This document shows, in pieces, positions 1 to 8,612 of a stretch of DNA of 23,162 nucleotides. The notes under the pieces are model-generated. The model made no database searches and was not told the origin of the DNA. It saw only the letters and a program-made list of their open reading frames with translations. The position numbers and the translations under genes are program-made. Each line of letters opens with the position of its first letter. Position 1 is the stretch's first letter. Where the stretch lies: positions 32,985 to 56,146 of the forward strand of contig DAIJ01000041.1 in NCBI GenBank assembly GCA_002498725.1. Direction: 5' to 3'. The DNA is from Euryarchaeota archaeon UBA23 (GTDB lineage: Archaea > Thermoplasmatota > Poseidoniia > Poseidoniales > Thalassarchaeaceae).

Positions 1-414
1 TCTTCTGGCAATGGTGAAGATGGTGGAGTGTTACTTTCTGCGATATTCTTCTGTGCCCTACCTATGTTTTATTTGATCTCGGTGATTAACGCTATTGTAA
101 AACTAGGGTGGCCATTCTTCATTGGTTTTATGATTCCTATTATTGTCATTTTCCCACTATCTATCTTGTCCTATCTGAACGAGATTGAGAACGGATGCTT
201 ATCTTTTGGGTTTCCTGGGTCTTCGGGTTGTCCTCCAGATCCTCCTGGATATAATGGTCCGCGGAATCTTTTCTTTTTATTCAGTACCTTAATAGGTCTT
301 TTTGCATGCATAAATTACGCATGGAAAAAAGAGCAATCGATAGGTATTTTCTATGGCTTTTTCATATCTACTTTGATGTTTATGTTTGCTACTATTTATG
401 GGCTATTTGGCTAA
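1..414 (+). CDS. Membrane protein, 5' end outside window (partial)
   Basis: I do not recognise this family. The frame is open to the left edge (it reads SSGNGEDGGV before the first possible start, a GTG at 28), so the gene probably begins upstream; 28 is only the first start codon inside the window. The visible 137 residues hold about four hydrophobic helices: one starting at the GTG, one at IGFMIPIIVIFPL, one at FFLFSTLIGLFACI and one at the C-terminus. Between helices 2 and 3 lies a Gly/Pro-rich loop with two cysteines (NGCLSF and SSGCPPDPPG) that could pair outside the cell. The protein ends in a helix with almost no tail. It is convergent with the DUF2061 gene, whose stop lies 9 bases away. 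Real coding is likely because of the sustained hydrophobic pattern; the function is unknown. Confidence 0.6.
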   Translation, partial: SSGNGEDGGVLLSAIFFCALPMFYLISVINAIVKLGWPFFIGFMIPIIVIFPLSILSYLNEIENGCLSFGFPGSSGCPPDPPGYNGPRNLFFLFSTLIGLFACINYAWKKEQSIGIFYGFFISTLMFMFATIYGLFG

Positions 415-423
415 TGAAAATAA

Positions 424-690
424 CTATGCTTCATCAATGCCCCAAGAAATAGTACTCCAACCTCTCTCATGAAAATAATAAAGTATCATCTTAGTAATTA
501 TTTCAAGTGCCGCAACAGTACCTGCAAGTGCAAATGCCTCTTCAGAATTAATTCCTAGTTCTTCACCAAACCATGTTGCAGAAAAAAGAGTCAGAATAAA
601 AGTGTCTGTTGTAGCAATTATTCTCCAAGTAATTGTCTTGACAAAACTCCTTTTTCTATTTGCATGTCCAGAATTAGGGTTGCTACCCAT
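424..690 (-). CDS. DUF2061 family small membrane protein
   Basis: An 88-residue protein matching DUF2061 end to end. It has the N-terminal basic segment RKRSFVKTITWRIIATTDTF (residues 12-31), then a first membrane helix, a short acidic loop (GEELGINSEEAF), a second helix containing GTVAALEIITKMILYYF, and the family's closing HERGW motif (residues 74-78). The biochemical role of DUF2061 is not known; it is a two-helix inner membrane protein, sometimes next to sulfate assimilation genes, which is not the case here. It is the last gene of the leftward series and follows the thiolase with a 60-base gap that holds its own possible promoter, so it may be transcribed alone. The start is the ATG at 690; no Shine-Dalgarno is visible, in keeping with a leaderless message. 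Confidence 0.88.
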   Translation of the reverse strand: MGSNPNSGHANRKRSFVKTITWRIIATTDTFILTLFSATWFGEELGINSEEAFALAGTVAALEIITKMILYYFHERGWSTISWGIDEA

Positions 691-696
691 AATAAT

Positions 697-717
697 TACA
701 ATAGAATTGTATAGATA
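697..717 (-). promoter_or_regulatory. Possible leaderless promoter and small palindrome before the DUF2061 gene
   Basis: On the minus strand a TATA-like TATCTATA (710-717) is centred about 24 bases before the ATG at 690, the spacing expected for a leaderless archaeal transcript. It is overlapped by a perfect 6+3+6 palindrome, TACAATAGAATTGTA (697-711), which would cover the region between the TATA box and the start. AT-rich sequence makes both easy to find by chance, so this is a weak call. Confidence 0.3.
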
Positions 718-750
718 AGTCCTACTACTATTTGATTTAACAAAATTCCA

Positions 751-2007
751 TCATATTGACTCTAAAATTAGAGCGATTCCTTGACCGCCACCAATACAGG
801 CGGTAGCAATTCCAAAACGCTTATTTTCATTTTTTAGGGTATGTGCTAGAGTAAGTGCGAGACGAGTACCTGTGGCTGCAAGAGGATGTCCTAGGCCAAC
901 AGCACCACCATTTATATTGACAATTTCGGATGATATTCCTAATTCTTTCATACAAGCAACGGCTTGACCGGCGAATGCTTCATTTATTTCCCACAGATCA
1001 ATGTCCTCAACATTCATATTTGCTCTTTGTAAAGCAAGTCGACTTGCAGGAACTGGGCCGTATGCCATTATCGCTGGTTCAAGACCAACAACCCCCCAAT
1101 TAACAATTTTAGCAATAGGTTGATCTTCATCTAGATCTGCTTGTGAGGAGGATTTTAGAACTAAAGCCGCAGCACCATCCACAACACCGGATGCGTTTCC
1201 TGCAGTTACTAATGAAGTAGGGCCGAAATGTGTTCGAAGAGATGCTAATGATTCCTTGCTGGTACCCCTAACAAAGTGATCTTCTTCTTTAGCAGTAACT
1301 AACCCCTCTGGAGTTTCGACTTCAACTATTTCATCAACCCAAACGCCATTATCAACACTAATTTCTGTTCTGGAATGGCTAAGCACGGCAAAGGCATCGG
1401 CTTCCTCGCGAGTCACACCAATCCTTCTGCATATCTCATCACTGGTTTGTGCCATGAATGAATTGCAAGTGGTGTCAAGTAAATTGGTAAATAAGTAATC
1501 CTCCATATCCTTAGGAAGTTGATCTCCTTCTCTGGGTGGCCTACCTAATTTGTAGGTTGAACGCATGCCACGGAGGACATGTGGAGCTTGGCTTAGATTT
1601 TCCATACCACCTGCGACCACAGTACTTGCTTCACCTAGCATAATCATCTGAGATGCAGAAATTATTGATTGAATTCCGGAACCACATAATCGATTCAGAG
1701 TAAGCATAGGTACTTCTTCAGGGATACCTGCATTGAGACCTGCATGACGAGCACCAAAAATTGCTTGGCTGCTAGTTTGGAGTGCATGACCCATTACCAA
1801 GTGATCTACAGATTCGGGAGTTGTTCCTGTTTTACTCAGAGCACCTTGGATTGCAATACTTCCCAATTCTTCGGCAGAAACTCCAGCGAGTCTACCGCCT
1901 GCCTCTCCATCTCCTCTTTTGCCACCAAGCCACTCACAAAAAGGAGTCCTAGCACCACCGATAATTACTACGTGTTCACTCATTGACCTAGGGGAAATGT
2001 CACTCAT
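751..2007 (-). CDS. Acetyl-CoA C-acetyltransferase / 3-ketoacyl-CoA thiolase
   Basis: Thiolase of 418 residues, normal for the degradative/biosynthetic type II thiolase family. It joins or splits a beta-ketoacyl-CoA, most often 2 acetyl-CoA to acetoacetyl-CoA, in the cytoplasm. All active-site blocks are present: nucleophile Cys108 in NRLCGSG, the NEAFA block at 342-346, the catalytic His374 in GLGHPLAATG, and Cys404 in CIGGGQG. It carries the classical bacterial-type set and is not beside HMG-CoA synthase or a DUF35 protein, unlike the archaeal mevalonate-pathway thiolase, so fatty-acid or ketone metabolism is more likely than isoprenoid synthesis; this is inference. The start at 2007 gives MSDISPRS before the family's usual beginning; an ATG eight codons later (1983) would start MSEHVVIIGG and is an equally good choice. 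The flotillin gene lies 48 bases upstream. Confidence 0.93.
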   Translation of the reverse strand: MSDISPRSMSEHVVIIGGARTPFCEWLGGKRGDGEAGGRLAGVSAEELGSIAIQGALSKTGTTPESVDHLVMGHALQTSSQAIFGARHAGLNAGIPEEVPMLTLNRLCGSGIQSIISASQMIMLGEASTVVAGGMENLSQAPHVLRGMRSTYKLGRPPREGDQLPKDMEDYLFTNLLDTTCNSFMAQTSDEICRRIGVTREEADAFAVLSHSRTEISVDNGVWVDEIVEVETPEGLVTAKEEDHFVRGTSKESLASLRTHFGPTSLVTAGNASGVVDGAAALVLKSSSQADLDEDQPIAKIVNWGVVGLEPAIMAYGPVPASRLALQRANMNVEDIDLWEINEAFAGQAVACMKELGISSEIVNINGGAVGLGHPLAATGTRLALTLAHTLKNENKRFGIATACIGGGQGIALILESI

Positions 2008-2055
2008 TGATGAGGATGACTATGTGCTAAAGACAACTTGGATATCAGAGTTCAT

Positions 2056-3447
2056 TCACTCATCATTCTGCATACTGCCCAGATAATGAGGCAGATCCAC
2101 ACCAGCATTAGACGCTATGTCATGTAATGGAGGAAGAGACTTAACTAAGTTAGAAATGAAGTTAGATGTGGAACTTCCATCTCCATCTCCTCCTGAATCC
2201 CATACAGTAATACTGTCAATCTTGAGATTGCGGATAGCTTCAACCTGAGCTTCCACCATTCCTTCGATCTTTTCTACCATCAAAAGAGTAGCTGCTGCCT
2301 TAGCATCTCCATTTGCACTAGTTACTAGGCCAGCATACCCAGCAGCCTTAGCTTCCAGTACCTTCTGAACACCAGCCGCCTCCGCCTCATACCTAGCAAG
2401 TATCGCATCAGCCTCACCACGAGCAACACGGCGTTGCCTTTCTGCTTCAGCCTCGGCTGCAATCTCAACCTGTTGTTTCTGGATTTGTTCACGTACAATT
2501 TCACTAGCGCGAAGTCGTTGTTCCTCTTCTGTATATCTAGCGCGTTCGATTTCTGCCTGGGCTTGAGCAGTAGCAACTTCAGCACGCTGTTTAGCAACCG
2601 CTTCAGCCTCAGCCAAATCCGCATCAGAACCAGCAATCTCCGCCTTGGCAGAGTTCTCACCAGAAACCGCTAGTGCTTCTTGCTGACCGACATAAACACG
2701 CTGATCTGCTTCCGCTGTTTTACGACCCTTCTCGGCCTCAGCGAGGTTCTCTGCAACCTCAATTTCTCGTGCTCTATCTGCCTTTGCGGCACCTACAGCA
2801 CCATCTCTCTCAGCATTTGCAACATCAACACGTGCATTCTCAACAGCGGTTGCTGCTGCCTTCTTTCCAATACTCTCAATATAATCAGATTCATCTGTAA
2901 TATCGACCAAGTTAACGTTAATCAAGTAAAGACCAACTTTCTGCAATTCTGTGTCTACGTTAGTTCTTGTAAGTTCAAGGAATGCATCTCGATCTTGGTT
3001 AATTTGTTCAATTGTAAGTGAGGCTACTGTAAGACGGAGTTGACCAAAAATAATCTCCTTTGCCATCTCTTCAATTTGTGGTTGTTGAAGGCCAAGAAGA
3101 CGCTCAGCGGCATTTGCCATAATTATCTTCTCTGTTGAAACACCAATAGTAAATGTAGATGGGACATTGATTCTGATATTTTGCTGAGAAAGTGCGTTTT
3201 TCAAATCAATATTGATAGTTATTGGAGTCAATGAAAGGAATGCATAATCTTGAATCAGTGGCCAAACTAAAGCCGCACCACCATGTATTGTACGGCTCGC
3301 CTTACCCTTATCGGTACGACCGTAAACTACCATAACCTTGTCAGGTGGGCATCGCTTGTATCTCTGAGCAAAGAATATCACAATTGCAACCAAAAATAGT
3401 AAAGTTGCAAACATCATTATTGAAATTAGTGTCGAAGCCGTTGCCAT
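2056..3447 (-). CDS. Flotillin-like SPFH domain membrane scaffold protein
   Basis: A 463-residue flotillin (FloT/YuaG type). Residues 8-28 form one membrane helix, followed by the SPFH/PHB domain (about 35-190; start KCPPDKVMVVYGR-like, then PSTFTIGVSTEKI). Residues about 195-400 are a long heptad-rich coiled coil full of Ala/Glu/Arg (EAEAERQRRVARGEADA type), the flotillin hallmark. The C-terminal 50 residues are Gly/Ser-rich then mildly hydrophobic. Flotillins assemble into large cages or rafts at the membrane and organise other membrane proteins. The gene upstream encodes the NfeD/YuaF-type protein that is the usual operon partner, which supports the call. A good Shine-Dalgarno, AGGAG, lies nine bases before the ATG at 3447 (minus strand). 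Several open frames on both strands inside this gene are products of its repetitive coiled-coil codons. Confidence 0.93.
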   Translation of the reverse strand: MATASTLISIMMFATLLFLVAIVIFFAQRYKRCPPDKVMVVYGRTDKGKASRTIHGGAALVWPLIQDYAFLSLTPITINIDLKNALSQQNIRINVPSTFTIGVSTEKIIMANAAERLLGLQQPQIEEMAKEIIFGQLRLTVASLTIEQINQDRDAFLELTRTNVDTELQKVGLYLINVNLVDITDESDYIESIGKKAAATAVENARVDVANAERDGAVGAAKADRAREIEVAENLAEAEKGRKTAEADQRVYVGQQEALAVSGENSAKAEIAGSDADLAEAEAVAKQRAEVATAQAQAEIERARYTEEEQRLRASEIVREQIQKQQVEIAAEAEAERQRRVARGEADAILARYEAEAAGVQKVLEAKAAGYAGLVTSANGDAKAAATLLMVEKIEGMVEAQVEAIRNLKIDSITVWDSGGDGDGSSTSNFISNLVKSLPPLHDIASNAGVDLPHYLGSMQNDE

Positions 3448-3533
3448 AGAGTATCTCTCCTATGGTTCCGACGCAGTGTCTTTACCTAAGAAATATTTGC
3501 CGGCAACGTTTAGAAAAATGATGATGAATTTAA

Positions 3534-4184
3534 TTATTCTTCATTACTAGATGATCTTTTTACCACCATTGTTGAGGCGACGTTATCTACTACTTGGATG
3601 AATTCTCCAGTAGCAATTCCTTGACCATCTTCGGACTTAGCATTGTAGGTCTTAAGAGCGCCACCAAGCTCTATCTGAATCTGACCCACACCACTTTCTG
3701 GGATTCTGAGATAAACAGTCCCAGAAGTTCCAATTGCTTCTGAAATATCGACATTCCCGCTGGCCTCAAGTGCGAAGAATACTTGGAATATCTTTCCTGT
3801 ACCATACATTGATGCAGTTCCGGCAATACCCCCTACAAGAACTGAAAGTGCTTTGGTGCTAGTTCCTGCAGGATCAACCTCGAGAGTATATAGTCCTGCA
3901 AGACCAAAAAACATACAGAATGCCATAAGACCCTGGAATGTCAGAGCGTTAAAGGAACCATCCGCACTCATCGCATCGAAGCCGTCCATTCCAAAAACAC
4001 CCTCGAGAACACCCTCAGCAACACCACCTAACAATAGAAGGATAAACCAAATAAGGAATAAAAATCCTCCAACCAAGGCAAAGGCTGAAAACATTAGTTC
4101 TAAACCAGAAGAATCACCTAAGATTATAGTTACAGGGTTGATATCGTCAAGTGAGGCCATGATCTCTTGAATGGCGCCATACAT
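3534..4184 (-). CDS. NfeD/YuaF-type membrane protein with C-terminal OB fold
   Basis: A 216-residue protein with three membrane helices (about 31-53, 83-100, 112-135) and a C-terminal OB-fold domain (about 150-209). The OB part contains the family pattern GTSGTVYLRIPESGVGQIQIE followed by GGALKTYNAKSEDGQGIATG and a final hydrophobic strand. This matches the YuaF/NfeD1b proteins that sit beside flotillin genes and help to form or place flotillin assemblies. The flotillin gene starts 86 bases downstream, in the same direction. The gap between them contains the flotillin ribosome binding site and possibly a second promoter. The start at 4184 is an ATG; another ATG eight codons in (4160) would give MASLDDINP and cannot be excluded. 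The role is inferred from family and neighbour. Confidence 0.82.
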   Translation of the reverse strand: MYGAIQEIMASLDDINPVTIILGDSSGLELMFSAFALVGGFLFLIWFILLLLGGVAEGVLEGVFGMDGFDAMSADGSFNALTFQGLMAFCMFFGLAGLYTLEVDPAGTSTKALSVLVGGIAGTASMYGTGKIFQVFFALEASGNVDISEAIGTSGTVYLRIPESGVGQIQIELGGALKTYNAKSEDGQGIATGEFIQVVDNVASTMVVKRSSSNEE

Positions 4185-4205
4185 TTCACATCTTCGGCTC
4201 AGAGA

Positions 4206-4526
4206 TCAGTCATTTTTCAATTGGCGACTTCTTACCCACAATGCAACTGCTCGATCAAAGTTCAGTATAGGGCCAACCATAAGACCTGTGAGTAATGCTG
4301 TCAATATCTGATTGATACCTGATGAAAATACATCGATACTTTCAAGTAAATTCCAAGTCATCAAGAAAATTAAAAATAAGTATATTGGAAATGTTATTCT
4401 CTTAACGAATGGTAGATAACTATGACCGCCTTCTATCTCATAAGCGGGATTATCAAGGAATTGATCAATTGCATCCTCAAAACTGCGTTTTTTAGACAAA
4501 ATACTTCCCTCTAGGTTGCCAGCCAT
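4206..4526 (-). CDS. Small two-helix membrane protein, unrecognised
   Basis: I do not recognise it. The frame is open from 4571, but the first 15 codons lie deep inside the preceding gene; I choose the ATG at 4526, giving MAGNLEGSILSKK, 106 residues and a 16-base overlap with the preceding gene. The first half is soluble and acidic with an aromatic stretch (FLDNPAYEIEGGHSYLPF). Two helices follow (about 45-62 and 70-90), then a short basic end (RSRQLKND). The tight overlap with the gene before it and the position just before the NfeD/flotillin pair (21 bases) suggest co-translation and a membrane function in the same unit. Whether it is a partner of the flotillin scaffold is a guess. Confidence 0.6.
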   Translation of the reverse strand: MAGNLEGSILSKKRSFEDAIDQFLDNPAYEIEGGHSYLPFVKRITFPIYLFLIFLMTWNLLESIDVFSSGINQILTALLTGLMVGPILNFDRAVALWVRSRQLKND

Positions 4527-4855
4527 AAGAAGGCACTCAGGAAAGTCAGAGCCACAGGTATAGAATACCATAATGCCTTATTTACCCGAGGTGTTACATC
4601 TACAATTTCTAACTCGCCATTTGATTCATTACGTACTAAAGATGTTTTCTCAATCTTAGAATATCTATCTCTAAATTCTTTCTGATGACGGGCTATGAAA
4701 ATTAGAAAATATACTCCTAATACCAGTGAACTACTTCCAGTACCCTGCAAAATTACTGCTAAAAAATCTAGAACCGGGTCTCCTCCTACAACACCTGCAA
4801 GAAGTAATTGAGCAAAACCGGCAAGGAACCAAATTAGTGAGTCGACTCTCGCCAT
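4511..4855 (-). CDS. Small membrane protein, unrecognised
   Basis: I do not recognise it. The open frame begins with a TTG at 4870; the ATG at 4855 gives a 114-residue protein that starts MARVDSLIWFLAG and is the better start. There are two or three helices in the first 55 residues (WFLAGFAQLLLAGVV; FLAVILQ; LVLGVYFLIFIA). A charged cytoplasmic stretch (RHQKEFRDRYSKIEK) and a last helix (about 94-112) ending in LWLAT follow. Its stop is inside the next gene's start region (16-base overlap), so the two small proteins are probably made together and may be two parts of one membrane complex. No enzyme motif is visible. Confidence 0.6.
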   Translation of the reverse strand: MARVDSLIWFLAGFAQLLLAGVVGGDPVLDFLAVILQGTGSSSLVLGVYFLIFIARHQKEFRDRYSKIEKTSLVRNESNGELEIVDVTPRVNKALWYSIPVALTFLSAFLWLAT

Positions 4856-4901
4856 CAGTTCTTGGATCAAACACTATTTCATCAATGCTTTGCCGTCAAG
4901 A

Positions 4902-5324
4902 CTAGGTTTTCCTCAAACTTTGAGGGCGCTTTTCCCATATCGCCCAAGTGCCACGTGCATGAGAAATTCGACTACCATTTGAATTAGTAATTACTCCCTC
5001 AAGATGGGCAATATTCCTACCTCTTCTAACTACAGAGCCTTCTGCTCTGAGGATATCTCCCGTATATGATGGCTCAAGATAAGAAAGATCTAGTTGAGCC
5101 GTAGCACACCATTCTTCCTTACGAAGAGTTGTGACTAGAGTGCCTCCCATAGCTGTATCTAGCATAGTAGCATGTATGCCACCATGAGCGACCCCCCCTG
5201 CATTAAGATGGTCTTCTCTAACTATTAATTCTACAACACAGCGTCCTTCTGTAAATTCAATAATTTCAAATCCTATTGTTTGCGCTAACTTTGTTAACTT
5301 TGGAATACTCATTTCGTCACTCAT
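4902..5324 (-). CDS. PaaI-type hotdog-fold acyl-CoA thioesterase
   Basis: A 140-residue single hotdog domain, the normal length for the PaaI/YbdB thioesterases. The helix that carries the active site reads LNAGGVAHGGIHATMLDTAMG (about 40-60), with Asn41, the HGG at 47-49 and Asp56 in the usual places. The enzyme would hydrolyse an acyl- or aryl-CoA thioester in the cytoplasm; the natural substrate cannot be told from sequence. A clear Shine-Dalgarno (GAGGTG on the minus strand) stands five bases before the ATG at 5324 and overlaps the stop of the ABC exporter gene, only nine bases upstream, so the two are translated from one message. A thiolase in the same series hints at acyl-CoA metabolism. 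Confidence 0.87.
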   Translation of the reverse strand: MSDEMSIPKLTKLAQTIGFEIIEFTEGRCVVELIVREDHLNAGGVAHGGIHATMLDTAMGGTLVTTLRKEEWCATAQLDLSYLEPSYTGDILRAEGSVVRRGRNIAHLEGVITNSNGSRISHARGTWAIWEKRPQSLRKT

Positions 5325-5333
5325 TGTAACACC

Positions 5334-7148
5334 TCATTCATCCTTCCCTGCCACACCTGTCTGAACCGACCAAAGTCTTGCATATAGGCCATTAGCATCG
5401 ACTAGATCCTCGTGTCTACCCAATTCGGTAATTTTACCTGAGTCGAGTACTGCTATTAGATCCGCATTTCTAACTGTAGAAAGGCGATGAGCAATAATTA
5501 GAGTGGTTCTATTATGAGAAATCTTTTCTATAGATCTCTGTAATGCCGCTTCTGTTTCATTATCAACATTACTTGTTGCCTCGTCTAGAATCAATATAGG
5601 AGCATCCTTCAAAACTGCTCTGGCTATTGCAAGACGTTGTCTCTGACCTCCTGAGAGTCTATGTCCATCTTCACCAATATCGGTATCCCAACCTTTAGGC
5701 AAGGACTCGATAAAAGTAGTTGCTTCTGCAATATTTGCGGCTTCGAATAAATCTTCTTCACTAGCATTAGGGTCACCATATAGAATGTTCTCACGAACAG
5801 TTCCAGGAAACAAGGTTGTACTTTGTGAAACAAGGGAAATTGAACTTCTTAGTGATTTCAGAGTTAACTCTTTGACATCATAATTATCCAAGCTTACGGA
5901 GCCATTAAGAGGGTCATGAAATCTTAGTAACAAGCCAATTAGAGTTGTTTTACCAGAACCAGTAGAACCTACTAGGCCGACCGTTGAACCTGCAGGTATT
6001 TCTAGAGATAGATTGTCAACTACTGATTCTCGATCCGGGTATGAAAAATTGATATTTTCGAATTTAATTTCTCCTCTTACATTAGAAATCTGAACTTTAC
6101 CCTCTATTAGCCCCATTGGAGTGTCTAGTAAATCTAGTACTCTAGTAGTAGATGCCATTGCACGTTGATAAAGGTCGAAAGTTTGTCCGAGACGAGTTAA
6201 TGGCCATAGAAGTCTCTGTGTAATGAAGACTATCACTGAATATGCACCTACGGATAAAGTGCCATCTAGAGCTAACCAGCCCCCTACAAGCATATTAGCA
6301 GTGAATGCGAAAAGTATTGCCATACGAATTAGAGGAACGAATGAAGCAGACAGGCGAATAGCATCACGATTAGCGTCTCGATAAGATTCAGATGCCATGC
6401 CTACTCTTTCAACTTCTCTTTCTTCAGCAGTAAATGATTTGATAGTGGTTATACCACTAAGATTGTTATTTAGAAGTGAATTAAGATCTGCGACCTCTTT
6501 ACGAACCTTAGCATAACGAATACCAATACGACGTTGAAAAATGAACGACCCCCCCACTATAATGGGGACCGGTATTACTGCTAATATAGCGACTTCCGGG
6601 GCAAGAATAAACATAACAATTCCAACAACAATCACCGTAGTTGCTACTTGCAGTAAATCATTAGCGCCTTGATCTAGGAACCTTTCAAGTTGATTAACAT
6701 CGTCATTCAGAATTGCCATTAAACCTCCAGTTGTTTGGCCTGAAAACCATTGCATTTCGAGATTTTGAATATGTTCATATGCATCCATCCTTAACTCGTG
6801 TTGAGCTGTTTGGGCTAAATTACGCCACAGAACTCCAAACAAATATTCGAATACAGATTCAAGAATCCAAATTACTACAGTAATAGCAACTAATATCAAA
6901 AATTGATCTTTAGGGTCTGGATATCCTAAATCTGCTATAACTGATTTTTCACGATAAGTTACTACATCAATTGCCATTCCAATTAGAATAGGTGGAGCGA
7001 GATCCCAGAATTTATTCATTATAGAGCAAAATGAGGCAAGCCAAACGTGAAGACGATGTCTTTTGAGATGCGAAGAAAGGCGCAACAAGGGGTGCCTAGT
7101 TGCAACCATAGACCTCGCAGACCTAAGGCGGCGCTTGAACCTGACCAC
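5334..7148 (-). CDS. ABC exporter, fused membrane and ATPase domains (MsbA/LmrA type)
   Basis: A 604-residue half-transporter that should work as a dimer. Residues about 33-340 are the six-helix exporter membrane domain, including the coupling region with WFSGQTTGGLMAILNDDVNQLERF. The ATPase follows: Walker A GSTGSGKT at 394-401, Q-loop Gln442 (LVSQSTTLFPGTVREN), signature LSGGQ at 498-502, Walker B ILILDE at 518-523 with the D-loop SNVD, and switch His554 in IIAHRLST. All catalytic residues are intact, including Glu523. Such proteins export lipids, peptides or drugs; the substrate is not evident. The N-terminus is strongly basic (VRFKRRLRSARS) before the first helix. It lies between the thioesterase and the large unknown membrane protein with short gaps of 9 and 27 bases. 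Confidence 0.95.
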   Translation of the reverse strand: MVRFKRRLRSARSMVATRHPLLRLSSHLKRHRLHVWLASFCSIMNKFWDLAPPILIGMAIDVVTYREKSVIADLGYPDPKDQFLILVAITVVIWILESVFEYLFGVLWRNLAQTAQHELRMDAYEHIQNLEMQWFSGQTTGGLMAILNDDVNQLERFLDQGANDLLQVATTVIVVGIVMFILAPEVAILAVIPVPIIVGGSFIFQRRIGIRYAKVRKEVADLNSLLNNNLSGITTIKSFTAEEREVERVGMASESYRDANRDAIRLSASFVPLIRMAILFAFTANMLVGGWLALDGTLSVGAYSVIVFITQRLLWPLTRLGQTFDLYQRAMASTTRVLDLLDTPMGLIEGKVQISNVRGEIKFENINFSYPDRESVVDNLSLEIPAGSTVGLVGSTGSGKTTLIGLLLRFHDPLNGSVSLDNYDVKELTLKSLRSSISLVSQSTTLFPGTVRENILYGDPNASEEDLFEAANIAEATTFIESLPKGWDTDIGEDGHRLSGGQRQRLAIARAVLKDAPILILDEATSNVDNETEAALQRSIEKISHNRTTLIIAHRLSTVRNADLIAVLDSGKITELGRHEDLVDANGLYARLWSVQTGVAGKDE

Positions 7149-7175
7149 TAGAATAATTGTCTTTTGAATAAAAGA

Positions 7176-8549
7176 TTATTCAGCCACAGAAGCATTTTCT
7201 GAATTAGGGAGATTTGGATTTTCATCCCTAATTTCCTGCTTTCTAACTTCGGCCTGTAGAGTAAGTAACTCAAAATATGCATTCTTAGCCTCTGTATATC
7301 TAGTCATTGCTTCCTGGTAGGCTACCTTTTCCATATGGTAAGTTTGTCCATCTCTAGCTGCTTTATCCATCCGATAGAGTAGAAAGAAGAAGAAGAATGT
7401 TGGAAGCCACGCCCCTACAAGAAGAAGCCAATGTGAATCCGAATCGAATGGCCCCATACCCATAAATTCAGTTTGTGCGCCAACAATCATTGTTGTCAAT
7501 ATTGAAACTGGCCAGAGGAGAATGTTAACCAATAGTAACACCCATTCATACATCTCATATTCAGATCTTCCGCGTGGTCTTTCAGGTCTAGGTAGTGCTT
7601 CAGTTGGGTCAGTCATTTCTATATCAATCCATAAATTCTTATCCAACCCAAATTCGAGAAAATCACCCGTAATTGAAGGGATGGAATCGGAACCAGTATC
7701 TAATGGCAAAGAGGCAGGTGTTTTGAACTTCTTGCCAAATCGCGGCAATTGTAATAAAAATATGAATAAAATTGTAAAAAAAGCCACTGTAAGTGTTTCG
7801 GGGATTTGAAAATCAGCTAACTTAGCACCTTCTGATAAGGGATATTGTATTCGAGCAAAGAATGGAATTGATAAACCAACCAAAGAAAGTATTTTGGCGA
7901 ATTTTATCCTTAAGAGATAGAATAATGATGAAAAGAAAAGTAATATGCAAGTGAGGTTCATTGCCAGAACTGGATCTGAAGAAATCGAATCCTGGAGTGG
8001 GACAGTAAGTATAGCACCTAATGGATAACCCCAAATGAATAGTAAAGCAGTTCCCAAATCACTAAAACCAGACCAAGAGCAAAAATCCGTTAGTAAATCA
8101 TTGCCAACTGTCCCCTCAGTAGAATAGGAAATCCAAACAACACTTCCAAACAGAATATAGGCTGTAAGAGTATATTGTATATGGTTCACTATAGCCCTAG
8201 CAACTCTATCAAAGAATCCAGTTATGGCTCCTTGTGTAGTCTGAAATTTATCAACCGCGCCTTGCTTAAATGGGTTAGTTTTTGGTATAGAATGACTTAC
8301 ATTATCCCTAATTACTCGTATCAAAGTTTTCTTATCTTGATAAGATGAATTTACAGTTTTCTTTTTAGGTTGCGGTTTGATTTGATCAAATTTTTCTTTT
8401 GCATTTGAGCCCTTTTTACTTATGGTTGTTGCTAAATTAGACAATTTTTCTGTTGCGGAATCTGAAGCATTTCTAGATAATGTATCAATTTTCCGCATAG
8501 CCTTTTGCAACCTCTCCTCAACCGAGTCAGTGCCTTCAGAATCGCTCAT
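7176..8549 (-). CDS. Large multi-helix membrane protein, unrecognised
   Basis: I do not recognise this family. The 457-residue protein has three parts. Residues 1-110 are soluble, rich in Lys/Ser/Asp and likely helical. Residues about 122-392 hold roughly seven membrane helices in two groups (122-142, 163-185, 195-213, 218-233, 250-267; then 334-356 and 373-392), separated by a Pro/Asp-rich soluble loop (about 271-330, with ALPRPERPRGRSEYEMYEW). Residues 400-442 are a charged amphipathic helix, likely a coiled coil (YQEAMTRYTEAKNAYFELL). Membrane segments flanked by two soluble helical ends suggest an assembly or scaffold role rather than a classic transporter, but this is a guess. It is the first gene of the leftward series that ends at the DUF2061 gene. 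Confidence 0.7.
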   Translation of the reverse strand: MSDSEGTDSVEERLQKAMRKIDTLSRNASDSATEKLSNLATTISKKGSNAKEKFDQIKPQPKKKTVNSSYQDKKTLIRVIRDNVSHSIPKTNPFKQGAVDKFQTTQGAITGFFDRVARAIVNHIQYTLTAYILFGSVVWISYSTEGTVGNDLLTDFCSWSGFSDLGTALLFIWGYPLGAILTVPLQDSISSDPVLAMNLTCILLFFSSLFYLLRIKFAKILSLVGLSIPFFARIQYPLSEGAKLADFQIPETLTVAFFTILFIFLLQLPRFGKKFKTPASLPLDTGSDSIPSITGDFLEFGLDKNLWIDIEMTDPTEALPRPERPRGRSEYEMYEWVLLLVNILLWPVSILTTMIVGAQTEFMGMGPFDSDSHWLLLVGAWLPTFFFFFLLYRMDKAARDGQTYHMEKVAYQEAMTRYTEAKNAYFELLTLQAEVRKQEIRDENPNLPNSENASVAE

Positions 8550-8612
8550 TCATTGGGCGTATCAACCGGTATCTAATGAATAATTGGACGGATTCGGTAA
8601 TTAAATCTCTAA

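Noticed and set aside
2434..3021. Overlapping plus-strand open frames over the flotillin gene, and a 111-residue minus-strand frame at 2325-2660
   Set aside because: They arise from the repetitive Ala/Glu codons of the coiled coil; composition is abnormal and no motif is present.
3497..3506. TTGCCGGCAA palindrome before the flotillin gene
   Set aside because: Ten bases of symmetry with no second copy and no clear relation to a TATA box; not enough to call an operator.
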